DNA from: a virus
Virus record (IMG/VR): IMGVR_UViG_3300043446_000888
Span: 1 to 30,365 of that record
Length of the DNA stretch: 30,365 bases
Strand: one strand, 5' to 3'
Position numbers and translations under genes: made by a program. The notes under the pieces were generated by a model. The model made no database searches. It was not told the DNA's origin and was given only the letters and a program-made list of their open reading frames with translations. This document shows, piece after piece, positions 4,963 to 13,431 of this stretch; positions within the stretch are counted from its first letter, which is position 1; each line of letters starts with the position of its first letter.

Positions 4963-6494
4963 TGCAAACCACACGCTACAGCGCGGAGGACGAGCAAGAG
5001 CTGATGGCTCGGTTGTGGAGCCCGGCGATCAAGGACAACCCGCTGGCGTTCGTGATGTTCGCCTACCCGTGGGGTCAGCAGGGCACGCCGCTGGAGCACT
5101 TCCATGGCCCGCGCAAATGGCAGCGCGAGGTGCTGACGACGATTGCCGAGCACATCAAGGCCAACGGCGGCAAGCTGGACTTCGACGTGCTGCGCCTGGC
5201 GGTCAGCTCGGGCCGCGGTATTGGCAAGTCGGCGTTAGTCAGTTGGATCACAGACTGGATGCTGTCCACGCGCATCGGCTCGACGACCATCATATCGGCT
5301 AACTCAGAATCACAGCTGCGCTCGATCACTTGGGCCGAGCTGACAAAGTGGCTGGCGATGTCGATCAACAGCCATTGGTTCGAGGTCAGCGCCACCAGAC
5401 TGATGCCGGCCAAGTGGCTAACGGAGCTGGTCGAGCGCGACCTGAAAAAAGGCACGCGTTACTGGGGCGTTGAGGGCCGGCTGTGGTCGGCGGAAAATCC
5501 TGATGCCTACGCGGGCGTGCATAACTTTGACGGCGTGTGCGTGATATTCGACGAGGCGTCGGGTATCGACGACGCTATCTGGGCGGTGACCAGTGGATTT
5601 TTTACGGAAAACACGCCGAACCGTTTTTGGTTTGCGTTTTCCAACCCGCGCCGCAACAGCGGGTACTTTTACGAGGCGTTCAACAGCAAGCGCGAGTTCT
5701 GGTCGTCAAAAGTCGTCGATGCCAGGACGGTTGAGGGCACCGACAAGCAAGTGTACGAGCAGATCATTGCGGAGTATGGGCCCGACTCAAGCCAAGCGCA
5801 TGTTGAGGTGTACGGTCAGTTCCCGAACGAAGGCGACGATCAGTTCATCAGCATCGGCGTGGTCGATCAGGCAATGAAAACGCCGCCGTACAAGGACCAG
5901 TCGGCGCCAATCGTCATCGGCGTAGACCCGGCGCGGTTCGGGGCGGACGCAACGGTCATCGCCGTGCGGCAAGGGCGCGACATCGTCAAGATCATGCGCC
6001 ACCGGGGTGACGACACGATGACGGTGGTTGGGCACATCATCGATGCAATCGAGGAGTTCAAGCCGTCGCTGGTCAATATTGACGAGGGCGGCTTGGGAGC
6101 GGGCGTTGTGGACCGGCTAAAAGAGCAGCGGTTCAAGGTCAGAGGCGTCAACTTCGGCAATAAGGCCAAAAACCCCATCATGTACGGCAACAAAAGGGCT
6201 GAAATGTGGGGCGATATGCGCGATTGGCTAAAAACAGCCAGTGTACCTGTGGACAGGTTCTTGAAAAGTGACCTGATTTCGCCTAAGATGAAGCCCGATT
6301 CGCGTGGTACTATATTTCTGGAGTCCAAAAAGGACATGAAAGCCCGTGGTCTGGCCTCACCCGACGCCGCAGACGCCATCGCACTGACGTTTGCGTATCC
6401 TGTCGCCAGCCGTGAATATCGTGAGCCAAAATCACACATCCGCACTGCAAGCGGGTATAGTGGTGGGGCTACAACCAGTTGGATGGGGGCCTGA
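4962..6494 (+). CDS. terL: Terminase large subunit (packaging ATPase/nuclease)
   Basis: This is the ATP-driven motor and nuclease that pumps and cuts viral DNA at the portal. Its 510 residues compare with 499 for P22 gp2. The N-terminal ATPase has an adenine-contact region around residues 40-62, Walker A GRGIGKS at residues 84-90, and Walker B VCVIFDE at 192-198. The C-terminal RNase H-like nuclease begins VIGVDPARFG, with the first catalytic Asp at residue 322. NIDEGGLG follows, with acidic residues at 374-375, and the last acidic motif SPDAAD is at 466-471. All expected catalytic residues appear present. The ATG shares its first base with the stop of the 23-residue ORF, which supports this start. 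Confidence 0.96.
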   Translation: MQTTRYSAEDEQELMARLWSPAIKDNPLAFVMFAYPWGQQGTPLEHFHGPRKWQREVLTTIAEHIKANGGKLDFDVLRLAVSSGRGIGKSALVSWITDWMLSTRIGSTTIISANSESQLRSITWAELTKWLAMSINSHWFEVSATRLMPAKWLTELVERDLKKGTRYWGVEGRLWSAENPDAYAGVHNFDGVCVIFDEASGIDDAIWAVTSGFFTENTPNRFWFAFSNPRRNSGYFYEAFNSKREFWSSKVVDARTVEGTDKQVYEQIIAEYGPDSSQAHVEVYGQFPNEGDDQFISIGVVDQAMKTPPYKDQSAPIVIGVDPARFGADATVIAVRQGRDIVKIMRHRGDDTMTVVGHIIDAIEEFKPSLVNIDEGGLGAGVVDRLKEQRFKVRGVNFGNKAKNPIMYGNKRAEMWGDMRDWLKTASVPVDRFLKSDLISPKMKPDSRGTIFLESKKDMKARGLASPDAADAIALTFAYPVASREYREPKSHIRTASGYSGGATTSWMGA

Positions 6495-6755
6495 ATGGCT
6501 AAAAAAGGCGTGTCTCTCAGTGTCGGACGGGGCGAAAAGCTACCCGTCAGCAAGGGCGCTGGCCTGACCGCCAAAGGCCGCGCCAAGTACAACGCTGCCA
6601 CCGGCTCCAACCTCAAGCCTCCGGCTCCAAACCCCAAGACTAAAGCCGACGCTGCACGGAAGGCATCATTTTGTGGGCGTATGGAAGGGGTCGTCAAGCA
6701 CGCCAAAGGCGACGCCGAGCGGGCTAAGGCATCACTCAAACGCTGGAAGTGCTGA
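6495..6755 (+). CDS. Small basic phage protein, 86 aa (DUF6321-like)
   Basis: The product begins MAKKGVSLSVGRGEKLPVSK and contains GLTAKGRAKYNAATGSNLKPP, then a C-terminal segment with a KASFCGRM motif and LKRWKC. I recall this GLTxKGRxKYNxxTGSNL plus SFCxRM pattern from a small family encoded near portal or terminase genes in podoviruses (possibly DUF6321, unchecked). It is very rich in Lys, Arg and Gly. Its ATG directly follows the terL stop, with a G-rich site just upstream. It is probably a minor virion or DNA-binding protein, but its function is not established. Confidence 0.82.
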   Translation: MAKKGVSLSVGRGEKLPVSKGAGLTAKGRAKYNAATGSNLKPPAPNPKTKADAARKASFCGRMEGVVKHAKGDAERAKASLKRWKC

Positions 6756-6757
6756 TT

Positions 6758-6913
6758 ATGGCTACAAAACCCGGACTTTACGCTAATATTGCAGCTAAAC
6801 GTGAGCGCATTAAGGCCGGCAGCGGTGAGAAAATGCGAAAACCGGGCAGCAAGGGTGCTCCCACCGACAAAGCGTTCCGCGAGTCGGCGAAAACGGCCAA
6901 GAAAGGTAAATGA
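6758..6913 (+). CDS. 51-residue basic phage protein
   Basis: The product begins MATKPGLYANIAAKRERIKA and continues GSGEKMRKPGSKGAPTDKAF before a Lys-rich end. The ATG has GGAAG upstream, and the TGA overlaps the next ATG (TGATG at 6911-6915). The pattern AKRxRIKAGSGEKMRKPGSKGAPT is, from memory, common in small proteins found beside podovirus terminase and portal genes. It is highly positively charged, so nucleic-acid binding is plausible, but no function is known to me. Confidence 0.8.
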   Translation: MATKPGLYANIAAKRERIKAGSGEKMRKPGSKGAPTDKAFRESAKTAKKGK

Positions 6914-7062
6914 TGCCTCTCGTCAAGTCAAAATCCCCCGAAGCCTTTCGCAAGAACATCAAGGCTGAAGTCAAGAGCGGAAAACCAGTGAAACAAAGTG
7001 TGGCAATTGCCTACGCTGTCAAACGTGCAGCGGCTAAATCTACCCCCCGGAGTAAGAAATGA
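6913..7062 (+). CDS. 49-residue basic phage protein
   Basis: The product begins MPLVKSKSPEAFRKNIKAEV and contains SGKPVKQSVAIAYAVKRAAA. The KPxKQxxAIAYxVKR motif recurs in small phage proteins encoded near portal genes; its role is unknown to me. GAAAGG precedes the ATG. Start and stop both overlap the neighbours (TGATG upstream, ATGA downstream), so the four tiny genes between terminase and portal are probably translated as a coupled set. Confidence 0.8.
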   Translation: MPLVKSKSPEAFRKNIKAEVKSGKPVKQSVAIAYAVKRAAAKSTPRSKK

Positions 7063-7244
7063 GCAAACACCTCGAACCCATCAGCAAACTCAACGCCCGC
7101 GAGCCGAAAATCTCCGGCGGCGGTATGCCCGACCGCAACAAGGAGACGTACTCCAAGATGCCGGGCATGGGCTGCCACGGTAGCATCCCCAGCGGCACCA
7201 ACGTCAAGGCGACGGTTGCCAAGGTACTGAGCAAGATCAAGTAA
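7059..7244 (+). CDS. 61-residue Gly/Lys-rich phage protein
   Basis: The product begins MSKHLEPISKLNAREPKISG and contains GGMPDRNKETYSKMPGMGCHGSIP in its middle, ending in a basic helix (KATVAKVLSKIK). GGAG lies upstream and the ATG overlaps the previous stop as ATGA. It is the last of the tiny genes before the portal, whose ATG follows its stop by three bases. No recognised family or function. Confidence 0.75.
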   Translation: MSKHLEPISKLNAREPKISGGGMPDRNKETYSKMPGMGCHGSIPSGTNVKATVAKVLSKIK

Positions 7245-7247
7245 ACC

Positions 7248-9440
7248 ATGCCGCAAGACTACACAGGAGTCGTCGCTGCCGGTGCGGTCAGTGAAGGCGG
7301 CTCGGCCAAGGACAAAAGCGACGCTGATGTCCTCTCGACCGCCCGCTCCCGCCTGGACATGGCGATTTCTGCGTTGTCGGAGTCGCGTGAAGATGAGTTG
7401 GACGACCTGCGGTTCTACGCTGGCTCGCCCGACAACCACTGGCAGTGGCCCGCTGATGTGCTGGCAACCCGTGGTGCGGTCCAAGGGCAGACAATCAACG
7501 CTCGCCCCTGTCTGACCATCAACAAGCTGCCGCAGCACGTCCACCAGGTCACCAACGAGCAGCGCCTGAACCGCCCGCAGCCCAAGGTCATCCCGGTTGA
7601 TGACAAGGCTGACGTTGAGGTGGCAGAGATTTTCAACGGCGTCATCCGGCACATCGAATACATCAGCGACGCCGACGTAGCCTATGATACCGCGTGCGAA
7701 AACCAAGTCGCTTACGGCGAAGGTTACGTGCGTATTTTGACCGAGTACTGCGACGCAGACACGTTCAATCAGGACATCAAGATCGGGCGCATCAGGAACA
7801 GCTTCAGCGTCTACATGGACCCGCTGATCCAAGACCCGTGCGGCTCTGACGCTCGCTGGTGCTTTATCACCGAGGACATCCCGCGTGACGAGTACGAGCG
7901 CCAGTTTCCCAACGCCTCGCCGCTGACCACGCTGCAAACGCTGGGCGTCGGCGACCAAGGCATCAGCCAGTGGCTCAACGAGAACACGATCCGCATCGCT
8001 GAGTACTTTTACATCGAGAACACCAAAGAGACGCTGAACCTGTATCCGGGCAACGTCACCGCGTTCCAGGGCTCGCCCGAGGACAAGATGCTGCGGATGC
8101 AGTTCGGCAAGCCCCTGCGCTCACGCCAGTCCGACCGCAAGCGCGTCAAGTGGCTCAAAATTAACGGCTACGAGGTGCTTGAGCGGGCCGACTGGGCAGG
8201 CTCGCACATCCCGGTGATTCGCTGCGTGGGCAACGAGTTTGAGGTTGAGGGTCGTCTGTACGTCAGCGGTCTGGTGCGTAACGCCAAAGACGCGCAGCGC
8301 ATGTACAACTACTGGACCAGCCAGGAAGCTGAGATGCTGGCGCTGGCCCCCAAGGCCCCGTTCATCGGCTATGGCGGCCAGTTCGAGGGCTACGAGACTC
8401 AGTGGAAAACGGCCAACACGCAGAACTGGCCGTATCTTGAGGTCAATCCTGACGTCACAGACGGCGCAGGAGCCGTTTTGCCGCTGCCGCAGCGAGCAGC
8501 TCCACCGCTACCCCAAACTGGCCTCATACAGGCCAAAATGGGCGCTGCCGACGACATCAAGAGCGTCACCGGACAGTACAACGCATCGCTGGGCCAAACG
8601 TCCAACGAGCGCAGCGGCAAAGCCATTTTGGCCCGCCAGCGCGAGTCCGACACCGGCACCTACCACTACGTTGACAACTACGCCCGCATGATTCGCTACG
8701 TCGGGCGGCAGCTGGTCGATTTGATCCCAAAAATCTACGACACCGAGCGCATCGCCCGCATCATCCAAGAGGACGGCGAGTCGGGCATGGTCAAGATCAA
8801 CCCGATGCAGCAAGAGCCGGTCAAGAAGATCCGCAACGAGCAGGGCATCGTGATCGACAAGATCTACAACCCCAGTGTCGGCAAGTACGACGTACGCGTC
8901 ATCACCGGACCAGGCTTTCAGACCAAACGTCAGGAGTCGCTGGAGGCGATGGCTCAGTTGCTGCAAGGCAACCCGCAGCTTTGGAGCGTGGCGGGCGACC
9001 TGTTCATCAAGAACATGGACTGGCCGGGCGCTCAGGAAATGTCTAAGCGCTTTGCCAAGGTTATCGATCCGAAGATCATCGGCGACGAGGAAGACAACCC
9101 GGCGCTGGCTGCGGCCAAGCAGCAGATCGAGGCGATGAACGCCGAGATGCAGCAGATGGCGGGTATGCTTCAGAACGTGCAGAAATCGTTCGAGGCACGC
9201 GACGTGCAGATCAAGGAGTTCAAGGCCGACATCGAAGCCTACAATGCTGAAACCAAGCGGATTGCGGCAGTGCAGGCTGGCATGACCGAGCAGCAGATTC
9301 AGGACATCGCTATGGGCGTCGTGGCTGCCGCGATGGAGAGCAACGATTTGATTGCCGGACATGAACAGCGCGAAATGCCTGAGATGGGTGAAGCGCCGTC
9401 TGAGCAGCCCATGATGCCGCCTCAAGGAGCCATGCAATGA
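7248..9440 (+). CDS. Portal protein, P22 gp1-like
   Basis: Portal proteins form the dodecameric ring at one capsid vertex through which DNA enters and leaves and onto which the tail is built. The 730 residues compare with 725 in P22. Features I associate with the P22-type portal family are AYGEGYVRILTEY near residue 155, VYMDPLIQDP near 190, the KSVTGQYNASLGQTSNERSGKAI segment near 440, and a Gln/Met-rich helical C-terminal barrel from about residue 620. The position after the terminase genes is as expected. No strong ribosome binding site precedes the ATG, so translation may depend on coupling to the upstream small gene. The stop overlaps the next start as ATGA. Confidence 0.93.
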   Translation: MPQDYTGVVAAGAVSEGGSAKDKSDADVLSTARSRLDMAISALSESREDELDDLRFYAGSPDNHWQWPADVLATRGAVQGQTINARPCLTINKLPQHVHQVTNEQRLNRPQPKVIPVDDKADVEVAEIFNGVIRHIEYISDADVAYDTACENQVAYGEGYVRILTEYCDADTFNQDIKIGRIRNSFSVYMDPLIQDPCGSDARWCFITEDIPRDEYERQFPNASPLTTLQTLGVGDQGISQWLNENTIRIAEYFYIENTKETLNLYPGNVTAFQGSPEDKMLRMQFGKPLRSRQSDRKRVKWLKINGYEVLERADWAGSHIPVIRCVGNEFEVEGRLYVSGLVRNAKDAQRMYNYWTSQEAEMLALAPKAPFIGYGGQFEGYETQWKTANTQNWPYLEVNPDVTDGAGAVLPLPQRAAPPLPQTGLIQAKMGAADDIKSVTGQYNASLGQTSNERSGKAILARQRESDTGTYHYVDNYARMIRYVGRQLVDLIPKIYDTERIARIIQEDGESGMVKINPMQQEPVKKIRNEQGIVIDKIYNPSVGKYDVRVITGPGFQTKRQESLEAMAQLLQGNPQLWSVAGDLFIKNMDWPGAQEMSKRFAKVIDPKIIGDEEDNPALAAAKQQIEAMNAEMQQMAGMLQNVQKSFEARDVQIKEFKADIEAYNAETKRIAAVQAGMTEQQIQDIAMGVVAAAMESNDLIAGHEQREMPEMGEAPSEQPMMPPQGAMQ

Positions 9441-9802
9441 GTACCGCAGCCGACTTTGTAGGCACCCTGTTTCTGGCCCGCGACGTGGCTCACTCGGTGC
9501 ATCTGAACACCAGGTCGTTTTCCAAGCACATGGCGCTCAACACGTTCTACGACAGCATCATCGACCTGGCTGATGCGTTTGCCGAGGCGTACCAAGGCCG
9601 TCATGGCCTCATCGGGCCAATCAGCCTGATGAGCGCCAAGAAGACGACCAACATCATCGAATTCCTTGAGACGTCCTTGGCCGACATCGAGGAAATGCGC
9701 TACAAGGTGGTCAAAAAAGAGGACACCTCTTTGCAGCAGTTGATCGATAATATCGTTGAACTGTACTTGACCACGCTGTACAAACTCAAATTCTTGGCAT
9801 AA
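9437..9802 (+). CDS. Dps/ferritin-like helical phage protein, 121 aa (DUF5856-like)
   Basis: The protein is predicted all-helical. Residues 16-52 resemble the two metal-binding helices of Dps (starvation-inducible DNA-binding ferritins). His19, His31, Asp46 and Glu50 have the spacing of E. coli Dps ferroxidase residues H51, H63, D78 and E82 (12, 15 and 4 apart), although the position matching Dps D67 is Asn35. The second half (FLETSLADIEEMRYKVVKKE) also looks like an antiparallel helical bundle. I recall related phage proteins as DUF5856, unchecked. The start overlaps the portal stop, so the two are co-translated. It could be a virion or DNA-protection protein; function is inferred only. Confidence 0.8.
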   Translation: MSTAADFVGTLFLARDVAHSVHLNTRSFSKHMALNTFYDSIIDLADAFAEAYQGRHGLIGPISLMSAKKTTNIIEFLETSLADIEEMRYKVVKKEDTSLQQLIDNIVELYLTTLYKLKFLA

Positions 9803-9811
9803 GGAGCCATC

Positions 9812-10078
9812 ATGGCACTCTACAAACAAGGCAACGCCGACGCGCAGATCAAGATTGGCGGCGGCAAGCTGTACGGCATCTACATCTCCAGCACTTCCAG
9901 CGGCACGTTTGCGCTGTACGACAGCGCTGTAGCCAGCACCAGCGATCCCAAGATCGTTGCTACGGTCACGCCGACGGCTGGAACTCAGCACGTCAGTTTC
10001 CCCGCTGGCCTGTGGTTCAGCAATGGTCTGTATATCGACGTGGCAAACACCATCGAGTACACGGTCGCATACGAGTAA
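9812..10078 (+). CDS. Small beta-rich virion protein candidate, 88 aa
   Basis: The product begins MALYKQGNADAQIKIGGGKL and is a compact beta-rich protein with alternating Ser/Thr and hydrophobic residues, in the style of small head or tail decoration proteins. AAGGAG precedes the ATG. It lies between the Dps-like gene and the tailspike gene, in the same transcript. No family is recognised; a structural role is inferred from composition and neighbours. Confidence 0.78.
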   Translation: MALYKQGNADAQIKIGGGKLYGIYISSTSSGTFALYDSAVASTSDPKIVATVTPTAGTQHVSFPAGLWFSNGLYIDVANTIEYTVAYE

Positions 10079-10087
10079 GGACACGAC

Positions 10088-11782
10088 ATGGCTGTCAACC
10101 TTTCCCCCGTGGGCGGCGTTGCGGCCCAGTTCTTCACAAACAGCGGCGCGGTCCTAACGGGCGGCAAGTTGTACACCTATGCTGCGGGCACCACTACACC
10201 CCAAGCCACGTACACAACCAGTGTTGGCAACATAGCGCACACCAATCCAATTGTTTTGGATGCTGCTGGCCGTGTGTCCGGTAGTGGTGAAATTTGGCTT
10301 ACCAGTGGGGTGACATACAAATTTGTTTTGAAGGATTCAAATGATGTTTTGATTGCAACGTACGATAATGTTTACAGCATTAACAATCTGTCATTGCCAA
10401 TAGATTCCTCGAACATTACGTACGACGCCCCATATTCTGGCGCTGTTGCGATCACGGGGGAAAACAAATTTGCCCAAACTGTCAGCGTTAAGGACTTTGG
10501 TGCAGTTGGAAACGGTGTAGTAGATGACACTGCAGCGTTTGTAAATGCTTTGGCTACAGGCATTGCAGTCTATGTGCCCACAGGCACCTATTTGATCAGC
10601 TCGGCGCTGCAAATTCCCGACAACGGGGCTATGTATGGTGACGGCTGGCAGTTGTCCAAGATCAAGTGCAAAACCAGCACGTTTACGGGCAACTTTGTCA
10701 ACATGGGCGGGTATACGCGCCTTGAGAAGCTGTCGTTCATCACCGACGGGACACAAGCGGGAACCGCCATCAAGGTTTGGGATTCGGCAGATCAGTATGG
10801 CTTTACTGGCTACATCTCAATTCGGGATGTAACTATTTACGGGTTCACCAACGGCATCTACATCAACAACATCTTTTTGTTTGAGCTTCACAAAGCGCTC
10901 ATTCAAAATTGCGTGTACGGCACCAAAATTTCGCCCGCCGCTAACGGAGGCGACAACGGCTACTGCACGACTTTGACGTTCAGCAGTGTTGATTGGTTCA
11001 ACAACACGGTCAACGTCTACGCCAACCCAACCATCGTTACCAAGAACGTTATGTTCCGTGATTGCGGTATTGAAATGGCAAGCGGCTCTAGCTATCAAGC
11101 GTACTTGCAAAATTGCAACCCGCTGACGTTTGAAAACTGTTATTTTGAAGGCAAACCAGCCATCCCCGCGCTTCAATTGGTGAGTTGTGACACCACCATC
11201 ATTGACACATTTGTCAATGACACTGGCGGCATCAATTTGGGAACTGGCTCCAATACGTTGCGCGGCATCAACATCTACGGTACTGCGTCTACGGACAAAT
11301 TAATTGCCAACGGAACACTTCTTCAATATATCGATTTAAACGGTTGTAATCTTGGTTCGACAAGTGTGCTGAACGCTACGCGGATGCGGTTGTGGAACTG
11401 CTACATCGGAGGTGTTCCGTATCTCAATAGGCAGCTAAACCCCGCGTTAAATCTGACAGACAGTCTTGCCGATAACACCACTGCAATTAGCAGTGTACTG
11501 GCGTACACTCGTACAGTTACAGCTACGGTAAACGCTGGCGCAACAGTACAGCTGATCGCGGATCAATACTCTGCAAACCTGTTTGCTGACAATTTTGTGG
11601 CAGCAGTGGCAAACATCACAAATCTGTATTTGCCCGGGTTGATTTTGAGTGTGCAACCAGCCAGCACCGGAAACCAAAACTATTTCAACGTGCTTGCCAC
11701 CAACACGACGGGCTCGCCCATCACTATCACCAGCGGTGCCTTGAAAGTGACTTTCATCAAAGGCACCGGGATGGCGATTTAA
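10088..11782 (+). CDS. Tailspike-like protein with pectate-lyase-type beta-helix
   Basis: This 564-residue protein is a likely receptor-binding tailspike. Residues 1-100 (PVGGVAAQFF, then GGKLYTYAAGTTTPQATYT) resemble the virion-attachment domain of many podovirus tailspikes. VSVKDFGAVGNGVVDDTAAF near residues 131-150 is the usual entry to a pectate-lyase-like parallel beta-helix. Irregular strand-turn repeats fill about residues 150-440, and the remainder is a beta-rich tip (LNRQLNPALNLTDSL onward). P22 gp9 has 667 residues. The DNA from about 10300 to 11600 is visibly more AT-rich than its neighbours, consistent with receptor-binding parts exchanged between phages. The location between portal and scaffold is unlike P22. 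Host surface polysaccharide is the likely target, and enzymatic activity cannot be judged from sequence alone. Confidence 0.83.
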   Translation: MAVNLSPVGGVAAQFFTNSGAVLTGGKLYTYAAGTTTPQATYTTSVGNIAHTNPIVLDAAGRVSGSGEIWLTSGVTYKFVLKDSNDVLIATYDNVYSINNLSLPIDSSNITYDAPYSGAVAITGENKFAQTVSVKDFGAVGNGVVDDTAAFVNALATGIAVYVPTGTYLISSALQIPDNGAMYGDGWQLSKIKCKTSTFTGNFVNMGGYTRLEKLSFITDGTQAGTAIKVWDSADQYGFTGYISIRDVTIYGFTNGIYINNIFLFELHKALIQNCVYGTKISPAANGGDNGYCTTLTFSSVDWFNNTVNVYANPTIVTKNVMFRDCGIEMASGSSYQAYLQNCNPLTFENCYFEGKPAIPALQLVSCDTTIIDTFVNDTGGINLGTGSNTLRGINIYGTASTDKLIANGTLLQYIDLNGCNLGSTSVLNATRMRLWNCYIGGVPYLNRQLNPALNLTDSLADNTTAISSVLAYTRTVTATVNAGATVQLIADQYSANLFADNFVAAVANITNLYLPGLILSVQPASTGNQNYFNVLATNTTGSPITITSGALKVTFIKGTGMAI

Positions 11783-11785
11783 GGT

Positions 11786-12526
11786 ATGGCAAACAGCAAG
11801 ATTTCCGCGCTCACCGCAGCCACCACACCGCTGGATGGCACGGAAGTCTTGCCTATTGTCCAAAGCAGCACAACCAAAAAGGTTGCCAACAACGATCTTC
11901 GGCCCAAGCAGATACAGTCAAACGCCACCAGTGGTGTGATGCAGATTGTCGGCCCTGCTGCGGCATCTACGCGGGTGATGACCATCCCCGACGCCAACTT
12001 CACGGCGGCTCGCACTGACGCAGCGCAAACTTTTACTGGCGTTCAAACCTTTTCCAACGATGTGTACGTTGGCGGGGCCAGCGGAACAACGCGCAACGGC
12101 AATTTTGCCAACGGCAGCCAACTTGCCACTTTGGCCGCTACAGGCAACGGTCGAGTGTGGACAAGCATCTACAACGTATCGGCCACGAACAACGCCACAG
12201 TCGATGTGTGGCGGGCCACAGATGCTGGCGGCACGCTGCGGGGCAACAACTTCATCACCGGGCACTTTTATGTGTATGTCACAGGAGCGTCCGGCGCAAA
12301 CGGTTTCACTGGCGTCTACGCCATAGCCACCAACGGGAACGGAACGGCTCAAGCAATTTTGACCGCTGTGACCACGGTGACTCGCGGCACAAGCCCCGTT
12401 ACCAGTGTCCAAATAGCCGATGATGGTGCAGGAGGCGCCATCAAACTGACAATCACCTATATCAACAACTCCGGCGTAGTTACCGGGGGCAGTTCGTGGG
12501 TGACTTTTGTTGGACAAGTTTTCTAA
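11786..12526 (+). CDS. Fibre-like virion protein, 246 aa
   Basis: The product begins MANSKISALTAATTPLDGTE. The KISALTxATTPLxGTEVLPIVQ opening is one I associate with phage fibre and adhesin proteins. It continues with MTIPDANFTAARTDAAQTFTG, a tail-fibre-type connecting repeat (compare TVTLPDANIDFTAG in the large fibre gene of this window), and a beta-rich C-terminus that looks like a small jelly-roll or knob. It starts four bases after the tailspike stop, with only a poorly spaced AAGG, suggesting reinitiation. It probably forms part of the host-contact apparatus with the tailspike. Confidence 0.75.
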   Translation: MANSKISALTAATTPLDGTEVLPIVQSSTTKKVANNDLRPKQIQSNATSGVMQIVGPAAASTRVMTIPDANFTAARTDAAQTFTGVQTFSNDVYVGGASGTTRNGNFANGSQLATLAATGNGRVWTSIYNVSATNNATVDVWRATDAGGTLRGNNFITGHFYVYVTGASGANGFTGVYAIATNGNGTAQAILTAVTTVTRGTSPVTSVQIADDGAGGAIKLTITYINNSGVVTGGSSWVTFVGQVF

Positions 12527-12541
12527 CTTGTGCGATAAGTG

Positions 12542-12597
12542 TATGATTTTAAAAACCTGTACCGGCCCAGTAGACCGGGGTTCCTTTGGAACATGAA
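12542..12597 (+). promoter_or_regulatory. Leader region upstream of the scaffold gene
   Basis: A -10-like TATGAT (12542-12547) follows the fibre gene, with only a weak -35 (TTTCTA 16 bases upstream). The next 50 bases contain ACCGGCCCAGTAGACCGG, with two CCGG units that could pair weakly, and a GGAA ribosome binding site. This may be an extra promoter or leader for the heavily used scaffold and coat genes; evidence is modest. Confidence 0.35.
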
Positions 12598-13389
12598 ATG
12601 ACTGAACAAGTCCAAGAAGCCTTAGCGGAAGTTGAATCCGCGCCAGCACCCGAGGTGACGGCCACCCCGGAGAATGCACAAAACGCGCCGGAAGTAGCTG
12701 AAAGTCAACCCGAGCAGCAGCCCGAGGAGAAGAAATTCACCCAGGCTGAGATCGACGCGATGATCAGCAAGCGCCTTGCCAGAGAGCAGCGCAAATGGGA
12801 ACGTGAGCAGCAGGCCAAACTTGCCCAACCGCAAGCGCCAAAGGAGATCCCGCCAATCGATCAGTTCGAGTCCCCTGATGCCTACGCGGAAGCGCTGGCG
12901 GTTAGAAAGGCCGAAGAACTGCTCGCACAGCGTGAGTTCCAGAAGCAGCAGGCTGCGATTGAGGAGGCTTACCACGAGCGTGAGGAAGAAGCCAGGGCCA
13001 AGTATGACGACTTCGAGCAAGTCGCCTACAACCCGCAGCTTCGAGTCACCGATGTGATGGCCGAGACAATCAAGGCGTCTGAAATGGGTCCAGACCTTGC
13101 CTACTGGCTGGGAACGAACCCGAAGGAAGCCGATCGCATTTCCCGTCTGGCACCTCTTTTGCAGGCTCGTGAAATTGGGAAGATCGAGGCCAAACTGGCC
13201 GCAAGTCCTCCCGCGAAACCAACTACGTCTGCGCCTGCGCCGATTACACCTGTTACCGCACGAACCAGTGGCAACCCGTCGTACGACACAACTGACCCTC
13301 GCTCCGTGAAGGCCATGAGTGCATCAGAATGGATTGAAGCTGAACGTGCCCGGCAGATGAAGAAGCTGCAAGCACAAATGAACCGCTAA
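12598..13389 (+). CDS. Scaffolding protein
   Basis: Scaffolding proteins guide coat assembly and leave before DNA fills the head. This 263-residue protein (P22 gp8 has 303) is very acidic and Gln/Glu-rich at the N-terminus, then mostly long charged helices. KKFTQAEIDAMISKRLAREQ near residue 45, which I associate with phage scaffolds, leads into a coiled-coil-like stretch. The C-terminus is basic and helical (ASEWIEAERARQMKKLQAQM), as needed to bind coat protein. The ATG at 12598 has GGAA six bases upstream; a TTG four codons earlier is less likely. It precedes the coat gene, separated by an HNH endonuclease gene. Confidence 0.88.
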   Translation: MTEQVQEALAEVESAPAPEVTATPENAQNAPEVAESQPEQQPEEKKFTQAEIDAMISKRLAREQRKWEREQQAKLAQPQAPKEIPPIDQFESPDAYAEALAVRKAEELLAQREFQKQQAAIEEAYHEREEEARAKYDDFEQVAYNPQLRVTDVMAETIKASEMGPDLAYWLGTNPKEADRISRLAPLLQAREIGKIEAKLAASPPAKPTTSAPAPITPVTARTSGNPSYDTTDPRSVKAMSASEWIEAERARQMKKLQAQMNR

Positions 13390-13398
13390 CCTCCGAAA

Positions 13399-13416
13399 TC
13401 GGGTATGATTACCCGA
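13399..13416. repeat. Short inverted repeat upstream of the HNH gene
   Basis: TCGGGT (13399-13404) pairs with ACCCGA (13411-13416) around a 6-base loop, ATGATT. It sits between the scaffold stop and the HNH ribosome binding site. It may attenuate HNH expression. The same GTATGATT octamer occurs upstream of the scaffold gene at 12541. Confidence 0.4.
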
Positions 13417-13431
13417 AACTAGGAGAATGGA

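Noticed and set aside
8508-9437. 309-residue minus-strand frame, and similar ones at 7011-7958 and 17553-18401
   Set aside because: All are antisense to strong portal or gp10-like genes, with no start signals.
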